Assembly (NCBI GenBank): GCA_010909165.1
Contig: MU008167.1
Coordinates: 1,414,001-1,478,000, forward strand
Length of the DNA: 64,000 bases
Reading direction: 5' to 3'
Source of the DNA: Anthoceros angustus
Lineage: Eukaryota > Streptophyta > Anthocerotopsida > Anthocerotales > Anthocerotaceae
Numbering within the stretch: the first letter of the stretch is position 1; each line of letters opens with the position of its first letter. Shown piece after piece: positions 47,603 to 59,962 of the stretch. The translations under genes were made by a program, and so were the position numbers. Under the pieces are notes generated by a model. It was not told where the DNA came from. It searched no databases and saw only the letters and a program-made list of their open reading frames with translations.

Positions 47603-48889
47603 ATGGCATCCACAGGCCCCAACAACATGCAGGCTAAGCTGGTACGTTGCTTCTTCCGCCCCGGTGTGCAGCTTTGTGCCTCGTTCTAACTGGAAGAGGT
47701 GAATTAGGGATCGCTCCATGTGGTGTGGTTTCACTCCCTGATGCTGTTGGCACGCCTCATCTGAGGCTTTGGAGATGCTAGGGTTTAGTGGATGGTGACA
47801 CGGGGAGTGGCATCGTGCAGGTGCTTCTTGGGGATATGGGAGCTGGGAAGTCCAGTCTCGTTCTGCGGTTTGTGAAGGGCCAATTCTTCGAAAATCAGGT
47901 GTGCATGACGTTGTTGGGACTCGGTGTGGAGTTTGGTAGGCCATGGAAATCGACCTCAGACATCGTGTTTTTTTCCCATGCGCAGGAATCAACCATCGGT
48001 GCAGCTTTCCTCACACAGACGCTAGCTGTAAATGAAACAACTGTGAAGTTTGAGATCTGGGATACCGCAGGACAAGAGCGGTATCACAGTTTGGCGCCCA
48101 TGTACTACAGGGGTGCAGCAGCAGCTGTTATTGTGTATGACATCACTCATCCGGTGAGTAGTGGCTTCGTTCTGCTGGTTAGGTAGCTTATTGGAGGAGG
48201 ATTTAGGGTGTTATGCAATTGAAGCTGGTTTTGGAAGTGGGTTTGGGCTGAATTCTCTGTCTTCTTCCAGGACTCCTTTTCCAGAGCAAAGAAGTGGGTC
48301 CAAGAGCTTCAAAGGCAAGGTATCATGCGACTGGATCCGGGGAGATCTGTAGGTTGTGCATGTGTGTGGGTAGTCCTCCCCTCGTAGGGCACTGACCCAA
48401 TTGTTTGCAAATTCCAGGGAACCCGAATCTTGTCATGGCACTTGCAGCAAACAAGGCTGATTTAGCTGCAAAGAGGAAGATTGAAGTGGAGGTAGGAAGG
48501 TGGCATGCCCACTGTGCAGGCTTTGGACTTTGTTTTCTTGGAAGGTTTAAATTCCATTGAGCAAATTTTGGGACTATAGCCTGAAGGTTTTAATTTTGGC
48601 AGGAGGGACAAGCGTATGCAGATGAGAACGGTCTCTTTTTCATGGAAACATCAGCGAAGACTGCACAGAACGTCAACGAACTATTTTATGAGATTGGTAG
48701 GTGTCCGAGCGTGATCAGGTTGTACCACAGATGGCATGAGCTTGAAGAGCTTGAACTGACGGTTGCTCGAATTTTCACCTCTTTGCAGCTAGAAAGTTGC
48801 CAAAGGCGCAACCAGCCCAGCCACAGGGGTTATTGCTGACTGAAAAACCTGCAGCCAAGCTTCCTTCTCGAGCTGGGTGCTGTACATAG
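47603..48889 (+). CDS. RABF2: RABF2-type Rab5 small GTPase
   Basis: Seven exons, 47603-47641, 47821-47898, 47986-48153, 48271-48319, 48418-48491, 48603-48696 and 48789-48889; phases agree and the product is 200 residues. Plant Rab5 GTPases of the RHA1/ARA7 group direct membrane fusion at multivesicular endosomes on the way to the vacuole. GTP-binding motifs in order: G1 [10 protein letters not shown]2 ESTIGAAF, G3 [12 protein letters not shown]4 NKAD (in [12 protein letters not shown]), G5 ETSAKTA. The Rab5-specific [29 protein letters not shown] block is near-perfect. The C-terminus ends GCCT, giving the double cysteine for geranylgeranylation one residue short of the usual CCxx ending. The N-terminus [13 protein letters not shown] matches conventional RABF2, not the myristoylated ARA6 type. 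The protein is normal in length. Confidence 0.93.
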
Positions 48890-51800
48890 ATCCGCCATAG
48901 CCCCGGAGTTGCCCCAGGAGGCGCTCCACGAGCTATGGCGCACTGTGTACACAAGCATCATTCACCGACCTCGTGTTACCAAGCGTTTTTTGTGTATAGC
49001 CCGACTATTGGCCACAGGCAGATTATCGGCTTGTGGAGTATCTTGTATGCCTCTTCCTTGACTCTGGTTCCTGGATGGAAATTGATGTGAACGGAAGTAC
49101 AACCAGGAGAAGTGATTTCTTGTAGGAGTTCTGAAGCTCAAGTGGGCACCATGCTTCAGAATGCGCCATTCTTGCTGTGCCTGAGAAAGAAAATATATGT
49201 GTAGATTCACTCTACGCCATGCTTCATTTCCTTTTGCCTGAGTACCTAAGGTTTTGCCAGCAGCCTTTCATCGAAGTGGAGGTTTTGGGAAGATACATCC
49301 ATATAGTTATTTCTGTTCCTCCTGAGAATTTAGAGTATTGGACTGACTACGTATGTACAATATTCCATGTTTTACGTAATGCTCTCGATCATCTGACATC
49401 CACCGGACTGAAGCAGCAGAGCTCTTGATTTCTGTGCCCTGTGTCCGTTGCCTCTTCCAACGGCGAGCACGAGGGCACACCTGCAGGTAGACTACTACAG
49501 TCTCGTCTTACACTGAAGACGCTTCCGTATGGCTGTGACTCGACATGACACACAAATGGGAACCACCGGTTTTGTGTGGTGAAATTGCATACAACAGATG
49601 GAACAGACAGTGGTATCATGGGTATCATGGGTCCCATGCAGCCTTGTGAGCAGGCCAGGTACCCCCCTTGGAGGTTGGAAAAATACAAGAGCGCATTGTG
49701 AGGCTACGTACACTCATAGTATTACAGACTCAACCGTCCAGCCGTCCTGGCCATCTGAAGCATGTCTTAGGCAAATTCTGGGAAGCTGCTGCCACATGTA
49801 CCCTCACTGCAGAGTCATGGTGTTGGATGATAACAACTGAATGAAACTCCAGCTACTCCAGTACATGGCTGCCAGCAATCAGTGTTTGGCCCTTTTGCTG
49901 TGGATCAAGCCATGTATAGACCGCCATGCATGTGCCGCATAGAAAAGCAATTGACTTTTTTCTCCACCTCGCTGGACGCCCAGGTATTCGAGGTTTTTTG
50001 CCGTTACACCCGGACTCCAAAATCGACACCAGCTTCTGCCGAGCAGCCGAAGCCACGCGTTCCAGAAGAAGGCAGGAAAGCCCACAACGGATCACGAAGG
50101 GAAGAAAGAGTAGGAAAATGGCAGCAACGCCTCGAGGAAGTCGTTCGCCAGAAGCATAATGTGTCGTCATGCCAGCAGGATCTTCCTCGACAAACATGCC
50201 TGTGTTATCTAACATTTGTGCCCACAAATGGTGGCGATGATGGCGATCCGCATTGCAATCCCCACCACACCAAACCCATCGCATGGCATACCGCATGAAT
50301 AAACAAATCGGCTTGCCCTAATTCCTGCCATTATTCCTTGCAAGTGGGACCTGCGCTCGTCCGTTTTAGGGCAGCGCGGCTGGTGGGCAGTTTGTCCTGA
50401 TGCGCTGATTCCCCGATTCGCCATCAACCCGGTTTTTTTATACGCGCAACGAAACGATCACGATCCGGCCACATTGTGGCACTTCCTCCTTCCGACAGGA
50501 GGAAGCAAGCCACGATCCGATCGCCTACCAACTTCCGTCCCAGGGCTGTGTGCCGGCCCGACCCCGGCACACGCCATACGCCTTTCTCTGCCGCATTGCG
50601 ACAACTCGTCGACTACACGCGCGATCTTAGAATCCGTTGAGGACTTCCAACACGTATCTCTGTGGAGACTTTATTATGAAAAAGAGATGGGAAACCATCT
50701 ACCCCAAGACAAGGGACAACCTTAGGAGAGCACATGATGACCAAGGGACTAACTCTGCTATCGCCAATCTTGTAACTGCCTACCACGCCAAGGATGTCAA
50801 AATCAGGATGGGAAAGGGCCTACTACCACGCGTGTTCAAGGTGTCATAGTCGTCCTACACACCGCATTGGCCAACGCCCACTACATCTCACAATTTATAT
50901 CTATACAAACTTTTAAAGTACGAACTAACTAGTGTAGAAATTACAGGCTATTAAACCATGTAAAACGTTGTATGTAGATAAAGGATAAGATGTGGTTTTG
51001 GTGGACTGGAACCAGCACCAGGCACCAGGTTGCGTCCATGGTCGTTGTCGTGACCGCGTGTGGCGTGTAGGTTTGCCATACACACACGCTCACCTCAGTC
51101 TTTTTCAAGTTTAAAGCTTACTGAAAAATGTCTCGACCTGACAAACTCACTCGATGGAGCTCGGCGCGCCTTCCCGAGGAAGGACAACCTGAGGGCCAAC
51201 ATTGGCTACAATTACATATCAATATCACAACGAGACTAACACGGGTGCCCCCTGCCCAGGCACAAAACCTGGATGTTCCTTTGGAACGACGGTTGCCGGT
51301 TGCCGGTTGCCGGTTGCCGGTCCCCGCAACTGTAGAGGCCACACGTGAAGAAAACCGAAGGAAGGCTACACCGAGAAGCGGGCCGGGGCGGGCCCAGGCA
51401 GCCTGGTCCCATGCCGGTTACCCAGTGCAGAGCTGTTGCAGCTGCCTCGCACTGCGAACTCTGCAACGCAGCTGGCCAGGTTACCAGGTAGCGGCGCACG
51501 CTGGACGCAACCCATTTCCGCCATTCCCAGTCATGGGCTCGTCCGTCTCGAACTGCGGGCCCCACCGCCCCTGCATTATTCTTTTTCTGTCAGCGCAGTA
51601 AATTGCACCGGTCACCTCTGCCCGCCTTCGCTGCCAGCCGGTTGCCCCTTTTTTTTTAATTTTATCCCGGCCAGTCCCGGCCAATCCGGGTCGGGCCGGG
51701 CCGGGCCGGGTCGGGCCGGGTCCTTCCAAGGTCACCGTGCTGTGGCCGGCGCCCTGTTTCAACGTTCCAGTTGGCGCACGAGGGCCCCAGAAGCCAGTCC

Positions 51801-52411
51801 CACCGTTGGCGAGCCTCTCGCCGTTGGCGTGCCCAGGTGTCCACGCTACATGCCGCAAACTTTCCGTTCCGAGACCCGAGTTGCGATTTCGAGACGCGGG
51901 TCGCGAGTCGCGAGTTGCGGGTTGCGAGTCCCTCGCTGTTGTGAGCTGTGTGGTTTGTTTGCGCGCGTTGTTTCGGTAGGCGCCGGCGGCGTCGCGTCTG
52001 CAACTCTTTCTCTCTTCTTCCTCGCGGTTCAGCAGCCTTGCGGTTGTTGGGATGGGATGGTAGGGAGGAAGAGCCACTGCAAAGGCTGTACATTTTGTGC
52101 GCGGATGGGTTGAGGTTGAGCGATTCAGAGAGAGCGAAGATGCAGTCTCCACCCCCTGGAACTGAACTGAAGGGAGGAAGGAAGGTCTCGCGCGTTTAGA
52201 TGTCACATTGGTTGGAGATTGGGGAGGAGGGAGCAGCTTGGTGGCTCTGACAGGAGGTGGTGTGGAGAGGTGTAAGAGACGTCACGCGAATTTAATACGG
52301 AACGCGGAGGTGAATGAATGAAATGCGACAGCGGCACGGGGGCAGGACGTGGACGCTGTAGGTGATTTGACAGGCGGGGGGAGCGGGAAGGGAAGAAGGG
52401 GAGGGCGGGGG
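48890..52411. other. Intergenic region with simple-sequence islands
   Basis: The first several hundred bases are RABF2 3' sequence. No gene is supported beyond that, although many short open frames exist. Simple repeats are conspicuous: (TTGCCGG)n at 51291-51320, a GGGCCGGGCC run at about 51680-51720, and CGCGAGT/TGCGGGT repeats at 51895-51935. The strongly GC-rich stretch 51360-52300 precedes glyoxal oxidase 2 and may include a CpG-rich promoter. Confidence 0.5.
51291..51322. repeat. (TTGCCGG)n microsatellite
   Basis: Four perfect tandem copies of the 7-bp unit TTGCCGG, in GC-rich intergenic DNA. Confidence 0.9.
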
Positions 52412-54508
52412 ATGCGACGCTGGGAGATGGAGGGGGGAAGAGGTCGGGTGTGGGTGCTGGTGGTAATGTCGGTGCTGGTGTGGAGGTTCCGGCATTGGGA
52501 GGTGGAGGGGAAGTCGCTGCCCATCACTGGGGGCTCGTTCGAAGTGCTGGTGCCCAATGGAGGAGTTTCGGCGATGCACATGTTCGTCACCAAGGCCAAC
52601 ACGGTGGTGTACTTCGACAGGACGGATTACGGGCCGTCGCAGCTGAAGTTGCCCAACGGAGTGTGTAGAAATGATCCCAACGATCTGAAGCTCAAGGTGG
52701 ACTGCTTCGCGCATTCCGGGGAGCTCACATTGTCGGATAACAGCATCCGGCCGCTGTTTGTGTTTTCCGATACTTGGTGTTCGTCGGGGGCGTTTGCCGC
52801 CAATGGGACTATGATTCACACTGGAGGGTACAACGATGGTGAGAAGGTATGCGGGATGGGGAATGCGGAAGGTTTTGGGGGGAGGGGGGAGGAAGGAAGG
52901 AAGGAAGGAAAGTTCTTGGATGGTGCGGTGGCGGCTTACCTGAATGCTGTGGCTGGTGTGCAGGTTGTGCGGGAGTTCGTCCCCTGCGCGGACAAGAAGT
53001 GTGATTGGATAGAGTTGCCGCCGGCGCAGTCGGAGCTGACGGTGAAGAGATGGTACGCCAGCAACCATATTCTGCCCGACGGGGTGACCAGCATCGTCGT
53101 CGGAGGGACCGGGGCCTTCTCTTACGAGTTCGTGCCGAGGCCTGCCGGGCAGAGCAGCTTCAACTTCCCGTTCCTGCGTCAGACCAACAGCCCTGGAGTG
53201 CAGGGCAATCTGTACCCGTTTGTGTTCCTCATGCCGGACGGCAATCTCTTCATCTTCGCCAATAACCAGTCCATTGCCTTCAACTACCAAACCAATCAGG
53301 TGAGAAAGCAAGATCGTAGACATTTTTGTTGGGTCTGGGAGAATTTGTGTTGGGTCGGAAGGATTTCTGTTGGGTCTGAAAGAGTGGAGATTTTGGGAAG
53401 CTTGTCAGTGTTTGTGTTGGATGAATGAGCGGGGATCATTGACTGGAAACTTGGAGCAGGTGGTGAGGACGTACCCGGAACTGGACAGCGATGGCGGAGG
53501 CAGGAATTATCCATTGACGGGGAGTGCCGTGATGCTTCCGCTTCTTTATTGGGAGAATTTCACCTCGGCACAGGTGCTGGTCTGCGGAGGAGCACCTGCA
53601 GGGTCGTATCAGCTGGCCAACAGGAAGGTGTTTATGGAAGGTTTGAATACCTGCGGGAGGCTGACAATTACGGACCCCAAGCCCGCCTGGAGGATGGAGA
53701 AGCTGCCCACTCCGTGGGTGATGATGGACATGGTTCTGCTGCCCACCCAGGAAGTGCTGCTGGTGAATGGAGCCTCTGTGGGCGTCGCAGGCTGGGGCTT
53801 GGCAGATAAGCCTGTGCTCAACCCGGCTCTGTACAGGACGTACATCGCCAGGGGTCGGAGGTTTAAGGTAAATTGCATCATGTCCGAATCCTGCATGATG
53901 ATTCACAGATTCCAATGACAGCTCAGTTCTCCTCCTGCTCATCTTACTGTCGTCCTAACGCTCCTGTTTGAAATGCTTGTTTGTTTGTTTGTTTGCGACA
54001 GACGCTTTCCGCAACCAGCATCCCGAGAATGTACCACTCTACCGCAGTCCTGTTACCCGACACCCGGGTGCTGTTGGGAGGGTCCAATTCGCATTCGGGT
54101 TACGTCTTTACAGGAACCTTCCCGACGGAGCTGAGGCTGGAAGCTTACTCGCCTTATTACCTGGATTCTGCTCACGTCAGCTTGCGGCCCCAGATTACCA
54201 AGTTGTCCACAAACACTGCGGGTTATGGGCAGAACATATTTGTGCAGTTCGCCCTTGCAACCAAGCCCAAGCGCTCCAAGTTCAACGTGGTCATCTACGC
54301 CCCGCCCTTCGCCACTCACTCCTTCAGCCAGGGGCAGAGGCAGCTGGTGCTTGCCAACACCAGTCCACGTGCCACGACCGTGGCTGGAAGGTATCAGTGC
54401 AGGGTCACAATGCCGGCCAAGAATGTGTTCGCTCCACCAGGCTACTACATGCTGTTTGTGGTGAACGCGGGCGTACCCAGCCCTGCAGCCTGGCTGCAAC
54501 TTGCCTGA
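52412..54508 (+). CDS. GLOX: Glyoxal oxidase-like copper radical oxidase 2
   Basis: Four exons, 52412-52846, 52964-53299, 53460-53867 and 54002-54508, giving 561 residues. Exons 2 and 3 have exactly the same length (336 and 408 bp) as in the paralogue at 37459. It predicts the same secreted aldehyde-oxidising, H2O2-making activity. A hydrophobic signal segment VWVLVVMSVLVW follows a short basic N-terminus. VLVCGGA (cross-link Cys), NYPLTGSAVMLPL, MYHSTAVLLPDTRVLLGGSN (Tyr-His copper ligands) and THSFSQGQR (C-terminal His ligand) are intact. The in-frame ATG at 52412 was chosen over 52427 because it gives a basic n-region; the frame upstream opens only with GTG. Intron 1 (117 bp) is a multiple of three without stops, so retention would insert 39 residues in frame. 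Confidence 0.9.
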
Positions 54509-54984
54509 GGCCCAGTTGCCTGCTTGCTACTATACCTGCATTGCTCTCTGTCGTCACCTTTGTAGCTGGATTGTTAGAGAAGAGATCCTGGCATTGATAT
54601 GGCATTCGGTTGCGTTGGTGATCAATCCTTATCCAAAGCAGGGTCTTGGGTTTGATCACTTCTGCAACTGCTCCACTGTATTGCTCCTCCCTCACAGGAT
54701 GAACCTGTGTGGGAGCACTAGGGAAAGTGGCAAACACTCAATAGATTATTAGTACTATGTTGCCGAATTATGATTATTTTGGACGGGATGAATATGTACT
54801 GAAGTGGAGACAATTAAGTAAAAGCTTTGATAATAGAAGCTGGCCCCGGCTTAACCCTGGGAGACACTGAGATATATTTATTTCTTCGAGAACCGATGCA
54901 AGAGACTAAAACTCACATCGAAGTGCGTGTTGCCGATGCATATAATATACAACCTAATCATTCCAATAATCTACAACTGATCCA
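54509..54984. other. Spacer between convergent GLOX2 and Slo-like channel genes
   Basis: This holds the 3' ends of both genes, about 475 bp apart. AT-rich in the second half. No additional gene. Confidence 0.5.
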
Positions 54985-57900
54985 TCAGTGGAGAATATAA
55001 ATCAGATCACCAGCTTCCATAACTTCATCAGGGAGGGGGTTGGTATAGACATAAGGTACCACAGATCCTTGTGTTCCAAGTGGTCGGTGCAGGCCCAAAG
55101 CAAGCAGATGCTCTCGCCACAGCATGCCAAGAAAGAGCTCCTTGAATGTCACACCCACATAGTGCTTGGGCATCTCTATCTGGTCTAGTGCTGGGACCTT
55201 CTCCCCCTCGGCAAATGAATTGGACGGCTGTCCACCGGATATAAAGTTCTCCACTATGTTCACGGTGTTTCTGTTGAAAAAAGAAGAATACCTGCGAAAA
55301 CAAATCTCAAGACTCAGAAGTTGCACCCAAATCTCGCCTCTCTGCGAATATTACAGGCAATGCAGCATCCATGAAAGTGGAATGTTCTGAAAGAGCTTAC
55401 AGGAGAAACGTCAGAGCCGAGGGACAAAAACCCTTCCCCTCTATGTAAGATGGCACATATTGGAAGGAGGCATGTCGATTTCTCTGATACATTTCGTGAT
55501 CAAACTGTTGGCGCTTGATGTGAAACTTTGGCCTTAAATATTGGATGCTCACATCATCTTGCAGCTCAGTGATGAGCCGGTGTCCCGTCGGCTGTTGAAG
55601 TCTTTCAACCGTTGCTGCAATGAGGACGTTCTCAACATCGGAGGTGAAGGAAAGCGAAGCTGCAACATCACCATCGTCTACAGGCTCCTGTCCAGGTTGA
55701 TATTGGTTGTTGTTGCTCTGAGTCAGGATCACCACTTTCTCTGCAGGAACACAACATGCGTCAATTTTCTAAAGAAGTACGGAAACCCAGAGCTTCATTT
55801 ATAAGCTCGTATGCTACCACGACGTACCTGCTTGCAGAACGCCAGCCCGCACAAGATCAAGCTCGTATACTGGAGATCCCTTGACAACATACACGTTATC
55901 AAACATGCCAACGGAACCCCATTTAGCCACACTTGGCAGTTCGGGGTGCAGGATTACGATAGGAGGGTTTGGCTGCACATTCGTCCTCAAATGTGACACG
56001 AAACTGAAGAGGTTGGAAGGCCACTCCCCTTTGATGCAAACCAGAACATGAGGTTTCTCAAGGGAGACTACCCTCAGTGTGCTGTTCCTCAAGTTCTCTG
56101 AAATAGCGTCCTCCCTCCTCTCCAGTACAGGTGGTTCTGGCTGACGTGATTTATTCAGAGGAGGCCAACTCATAGCTCTGTCTACAGCATCCTCGAGTGA
56201 GAGACATGAAGACCTGGCTGAATTTGGACAAACCCGGCAATCCTGGCCATGTTTTGCAGCAAGCATTATCGGGTCCATCACACTCTCTTTCCGCTTTGTA
56301 CTTTTGCCTCCAGAACCTGACCCCTTTTTTCTGCCCGTCTGGTGCTTCATCTCTTCTGCATAGTCAAAGGAGATAGCGTACTCCTTGCTGGCCGCCTCAT
56401 CATCATCCGTGTAGTAGTGCTTTTTCAAAACCTGCTCATCATGTAGATTTTCAGCATCAAGTACAGATAACAATCTGAAATCAGCTACACCAAGCCACTC
56501 TTTTGAGAATACAGCTGCCTCACAATCCCTACCTCCTTCAGGAGATCGGTGTCCAGCTTTTCTCTGGAAGGCCTCCTCAGAATCGATGACAGTAGCGAGG
56601 TGCAGGTAGCAAAACTGTGATTACGACCGAATTGTGACACCTGCTCAGCTTGCGCCAAATTTTTGGCAATAACCAATCCAACATCTGAAGATTTTAGCAT
56701 CCGTCCTCTGGGATGAAGAAGGACCTCTCGGTACGTGTCATCCTTTGAGACAGCATCCAGCCCAAATAATATGACTCGGTACCGTGAGTACACAAGTTCA
56801 ACTGCCTGCATAGCCAAAACAGGGAAAGAAGAACTGTAAACCAGTCTCCGGTCTATACTAGCATCCTTGTCCCCCTACAAGCAAACCTCTTGGTCAGATT
56901 TTTCGCACCTTTTCGAACACCAATGTTTCGGCAAAACATGGGGGCAGAATTACGGGAAACACTCCTTGCTGCATTCCGTGGCCATATTGGTTCATCCAGT
57001 GCGCTGGTTCAGCATGGGGCCAATTTGTGATTCGCAACCCTGAACGGAACAGATTGGTTACGAAAGTGGAGAGCCCCTTGATGTAGCAACTGTACAATTC
57101 AAGTAGAGGGTCATTAACTGGAGACATTATGCGCTCAAGCGAAAGTACAGATCTTGGCACGTTGACAACCACTAGCAACCGAAAAAACGGACAAAGGTGA
57201 TTCAGTGCGAGCCTTTACCCGCGTGCCAAGAGTTTGAATCGGATTTCTTCGGGGCAGATTATCTCTATCTCGCTTTCTGCATCATCCCAAATGGCACTTG
57301 TTTGTCTCTCCGGTTTTAACATCTCCACAATGACTCTGACGCCTGAACCACAATATCGGTGCACCGTCAAGGTCCGGACGATCTGGGCGGCGTCCTCTGT
57401 GTCTGGATCCTGAATACAGCAGTACAGTGTCAGGAAGCTGAACAAAATCTCCAAACTGATCTGCTCTGTGGCACATCGTTGAGGTTCACCTTGGCATGTT
57501 GATCTGCAAGCAAGAAGAAAGCCGAAGCAACCTTGGCACTGACACGATCAAGATCCGTGTCCTTAGTGGGCGTCCCTTCAATGAACTCAACGAGACCGTC
57601 GTAATGAAACAGCAGAGTCTTCAACTCAAATCTAGTCGGTCGTCACAAAGCATTATCAGACAGGAGGTTATTCATCTATATGCCTTCATTGCCATCGTAG
57701 TTACATATTCAGGAAATCCAGCATCTTGTCTCTTTTGCTTTTGCAGAGCATGTGAACGTACGAGGGCTTGTAGGGGGCTAGAATGACCACCCGAATAGGA
57801 TAAGCTGGCATATCTGTAAGAGTCCAACGTTACCATTAGTGGACCATCAGCAGTTCCGGTACCTGCGTGCACACATACATAAACTATAGTGGAGCTTGTG

Positions 57901-59962
57901 TGGACCTTGGTCCCGACCTTTAGAGTGGCTTGGATGATAGAACTCTGACAGGAAGTCCTGCACCATCCTGAACGACAGGTTCCCACTTATGATGATAAGC
58001 CGTGAACCAATAACTTTCTTTACAGCGAAAGTTCCTCCATAAGGCCTGAGAAGATCGAGAATAACTTGTCAGAATCCCTTCCTGGTAAGAGCTTTCAGAT
58101 CTACAAACGATCAGGTACCTTCGCGAAGCAAGCTGCAAAATCTTCCCAATCTGGACGGGAAGAACTACTAGAGCTGTCAATATGGTGCAGATTATCACCA
58201 CCCTTCCCCAGTCCGACTTTGCAGTGAAGTCTCCATAGCCCACGGTTGAGATCTATTAATAAAATAGACTACAACTTAGTGTCTCCTCAGTGGAATGATG
58301 CTAACAATCACTACTTGATGTAAATGTACCGTCACGATCATCAAATACAAGGCTTCATAGTAGCTCAGGCAACCCATACGACCGCAGTTGTTTGCAGCCT
58401 TCACATATTGTGAAGTAGCTTTGTACTCCACCCACTGGAACACTCCGGCAGCTATAAAAACTGCATACAAAGTGGCCAGAATCAGAATGCTGTTTGAAAA
58501 AGCTTTGCAATAAACTTCTCTGGTTACTCAAGTGGGAAAGCCTACCTGCACCAAATGTATTGACAATCAACAGGAATATCTGATGCCCAATTGCGCTCGT
58601 AAAAACGAGCCATGATGTGAGAACCGGCATGACTCTTGTTAAACGAGTAACAGGCGCTGTCAGTGAAATGGAACTGTCTCAAAGTAGCAGCAGATATTCA
58701 CAAACAGATATTGGTCTCAATGGTCGTCCAAAAGCGGTACCTCAAAATCCGTAGCACCAGCAAGATTTGGAACCATGCAAATGGCGAGCCCATATCACTA
58801 CTGCAGGATCACACTATTCAAAGTCAAGAGAGCTTCCTGACGAATGAAAGAAACAAGAGAACTGAGTTGTTCGTTTAAGCCCTTGTCGGGTACACATGTA
58901 TAAACTAATGGGGGGAGGGGGACATACTTCTGAACAGAGGCTATCGTAAGAGCAGTTACAAGGTCCACAAGCCCAGTGATGGAGAACACGTAGTAGAGCC
59001 GCACAGGAGCACTGCAATGACATATCAAGCAACAATCAGCATAGGATAATGGACAAAACAGGATTGCCTTCTGAACTTTGGAACCCTAAGATTCTCACCT
59101 GTAAAGTTTCACAAGATAATCGACAGTGAAGAACAATGCACACCAATACTCGATTAGTGTGATCCAATGTCGCCTCCCAGACGTGTACCTTCAGGAGCAA
59201 ACCAGGCCTTACAAACTGGTAGCCACCAGCACAGGTAGAAACGAAAAGCGATTCAAGATGTCACATACGTGGACCGCACGTAGAGAGCTACCAGGACGAT
59301 CGCTGCAACAAATTCCAGCTGCACAAAGCATACCCCGACAGTTGTGAAATCACTTGCATCCCCAAACTTACAACATGTCTTGTCATGGTGATGGACAATC
59401 CAAAAAACCTTACCCAGGTCAGCAAAGGTGTCCATTTTCCCCCACGTAGAGCTGCCCGGACCTTCATCTCGAGAGGGACTTCTCCATACAAGTAGGAATC
59501 GTGATATGTCTCCAACACATCCTGAAAATCCCAATCCAAAGCGTGAGAAGTGCACGCACATTCAGCGAAACCACCACCCGAGTTGCATGCTCATACCTCT
59601 GGTGCATCAATGTCCTTATCCTTGGACTGCCCCTTGAGCCACCAAAGGCCATCCAAAAACCTGCTTTCAAAACTGGCAGAAAACCGTGCGAACAGGGATG
59701 GAGACAGAGATTCCTCTGAATCCGTGCTCTCAGGGTCCGTTCCAGCATTTTCCAACTTGAGATCAGTTTCTGCTCCATCATCATGCGGCAGCGTCGAGCA
59801 TTGGCCCGAGTTGGAGATGACTAGGCGGCGCGACTGCGTAACGGCTCGGGAAAGCCTGTTATCAGGATCAGCCACTTCCGGAATGGTAACCTCAAATCCA
59901 TCACCGGGGAACGTCTCATCCAAATTGCTGTTCGAGCGTCTGTTGCGAAAAACCAGGATCAT
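54985..59962 (-). CDS. Slo/BK-like potassium channel
   Basis: Eighteen exons on the minus strand: 59597-59962, 59414-59521, 59269-59318, 59099-59188, 58928-59011, 58741-58800, 58546-58673, 58330-58502, 58119-58252, 57918-58045, 57705-57813, 57490-57631, 57219-57409, 56909-57152, 56641-56805, 55828-56497, 55401-55740 and 54985-55291. Phases agree; the product is about 1162 residues. Six or more membrane segments lie between about 155 and 395. The S4-like helix QILLVLRILR has few charges. The pore has the K+ filter TVGYGD (356-361) followed by an S6 helix. A first RCK domain starts near 400 (VKKVIGSRLIIISGNLSF) and includes ILAPYKPS and DPDTEDAAQIVRTLTVHRY, which is diagnostic of Slo channels. 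A second RCK-like domain (VILFGLDAV...) and a C-terminal YVYTNPLPDEVMEAGDLIYIL follow. Slo channels are gated by voltage and ions such as Ca2+. The acceptors at 57152 and 56497 are weak, and the N-terminus is unsettled. Confidence 0.82.

Noticed and set aside
50637-50849. 70-codon open frame
   Set aside because: No family match, no splice context and no composition difference from surrounding intergenic DNA.
54985-59962. First reading of the channel as CASTOR/POLLUX (DMI1)
   Set aside because: The pore TVGYGD, the S6-RCK linker and the DPDTEDAAQIVRTLTVHRY block match Slo channels; the CASTOR/POLLUX filter region is different.
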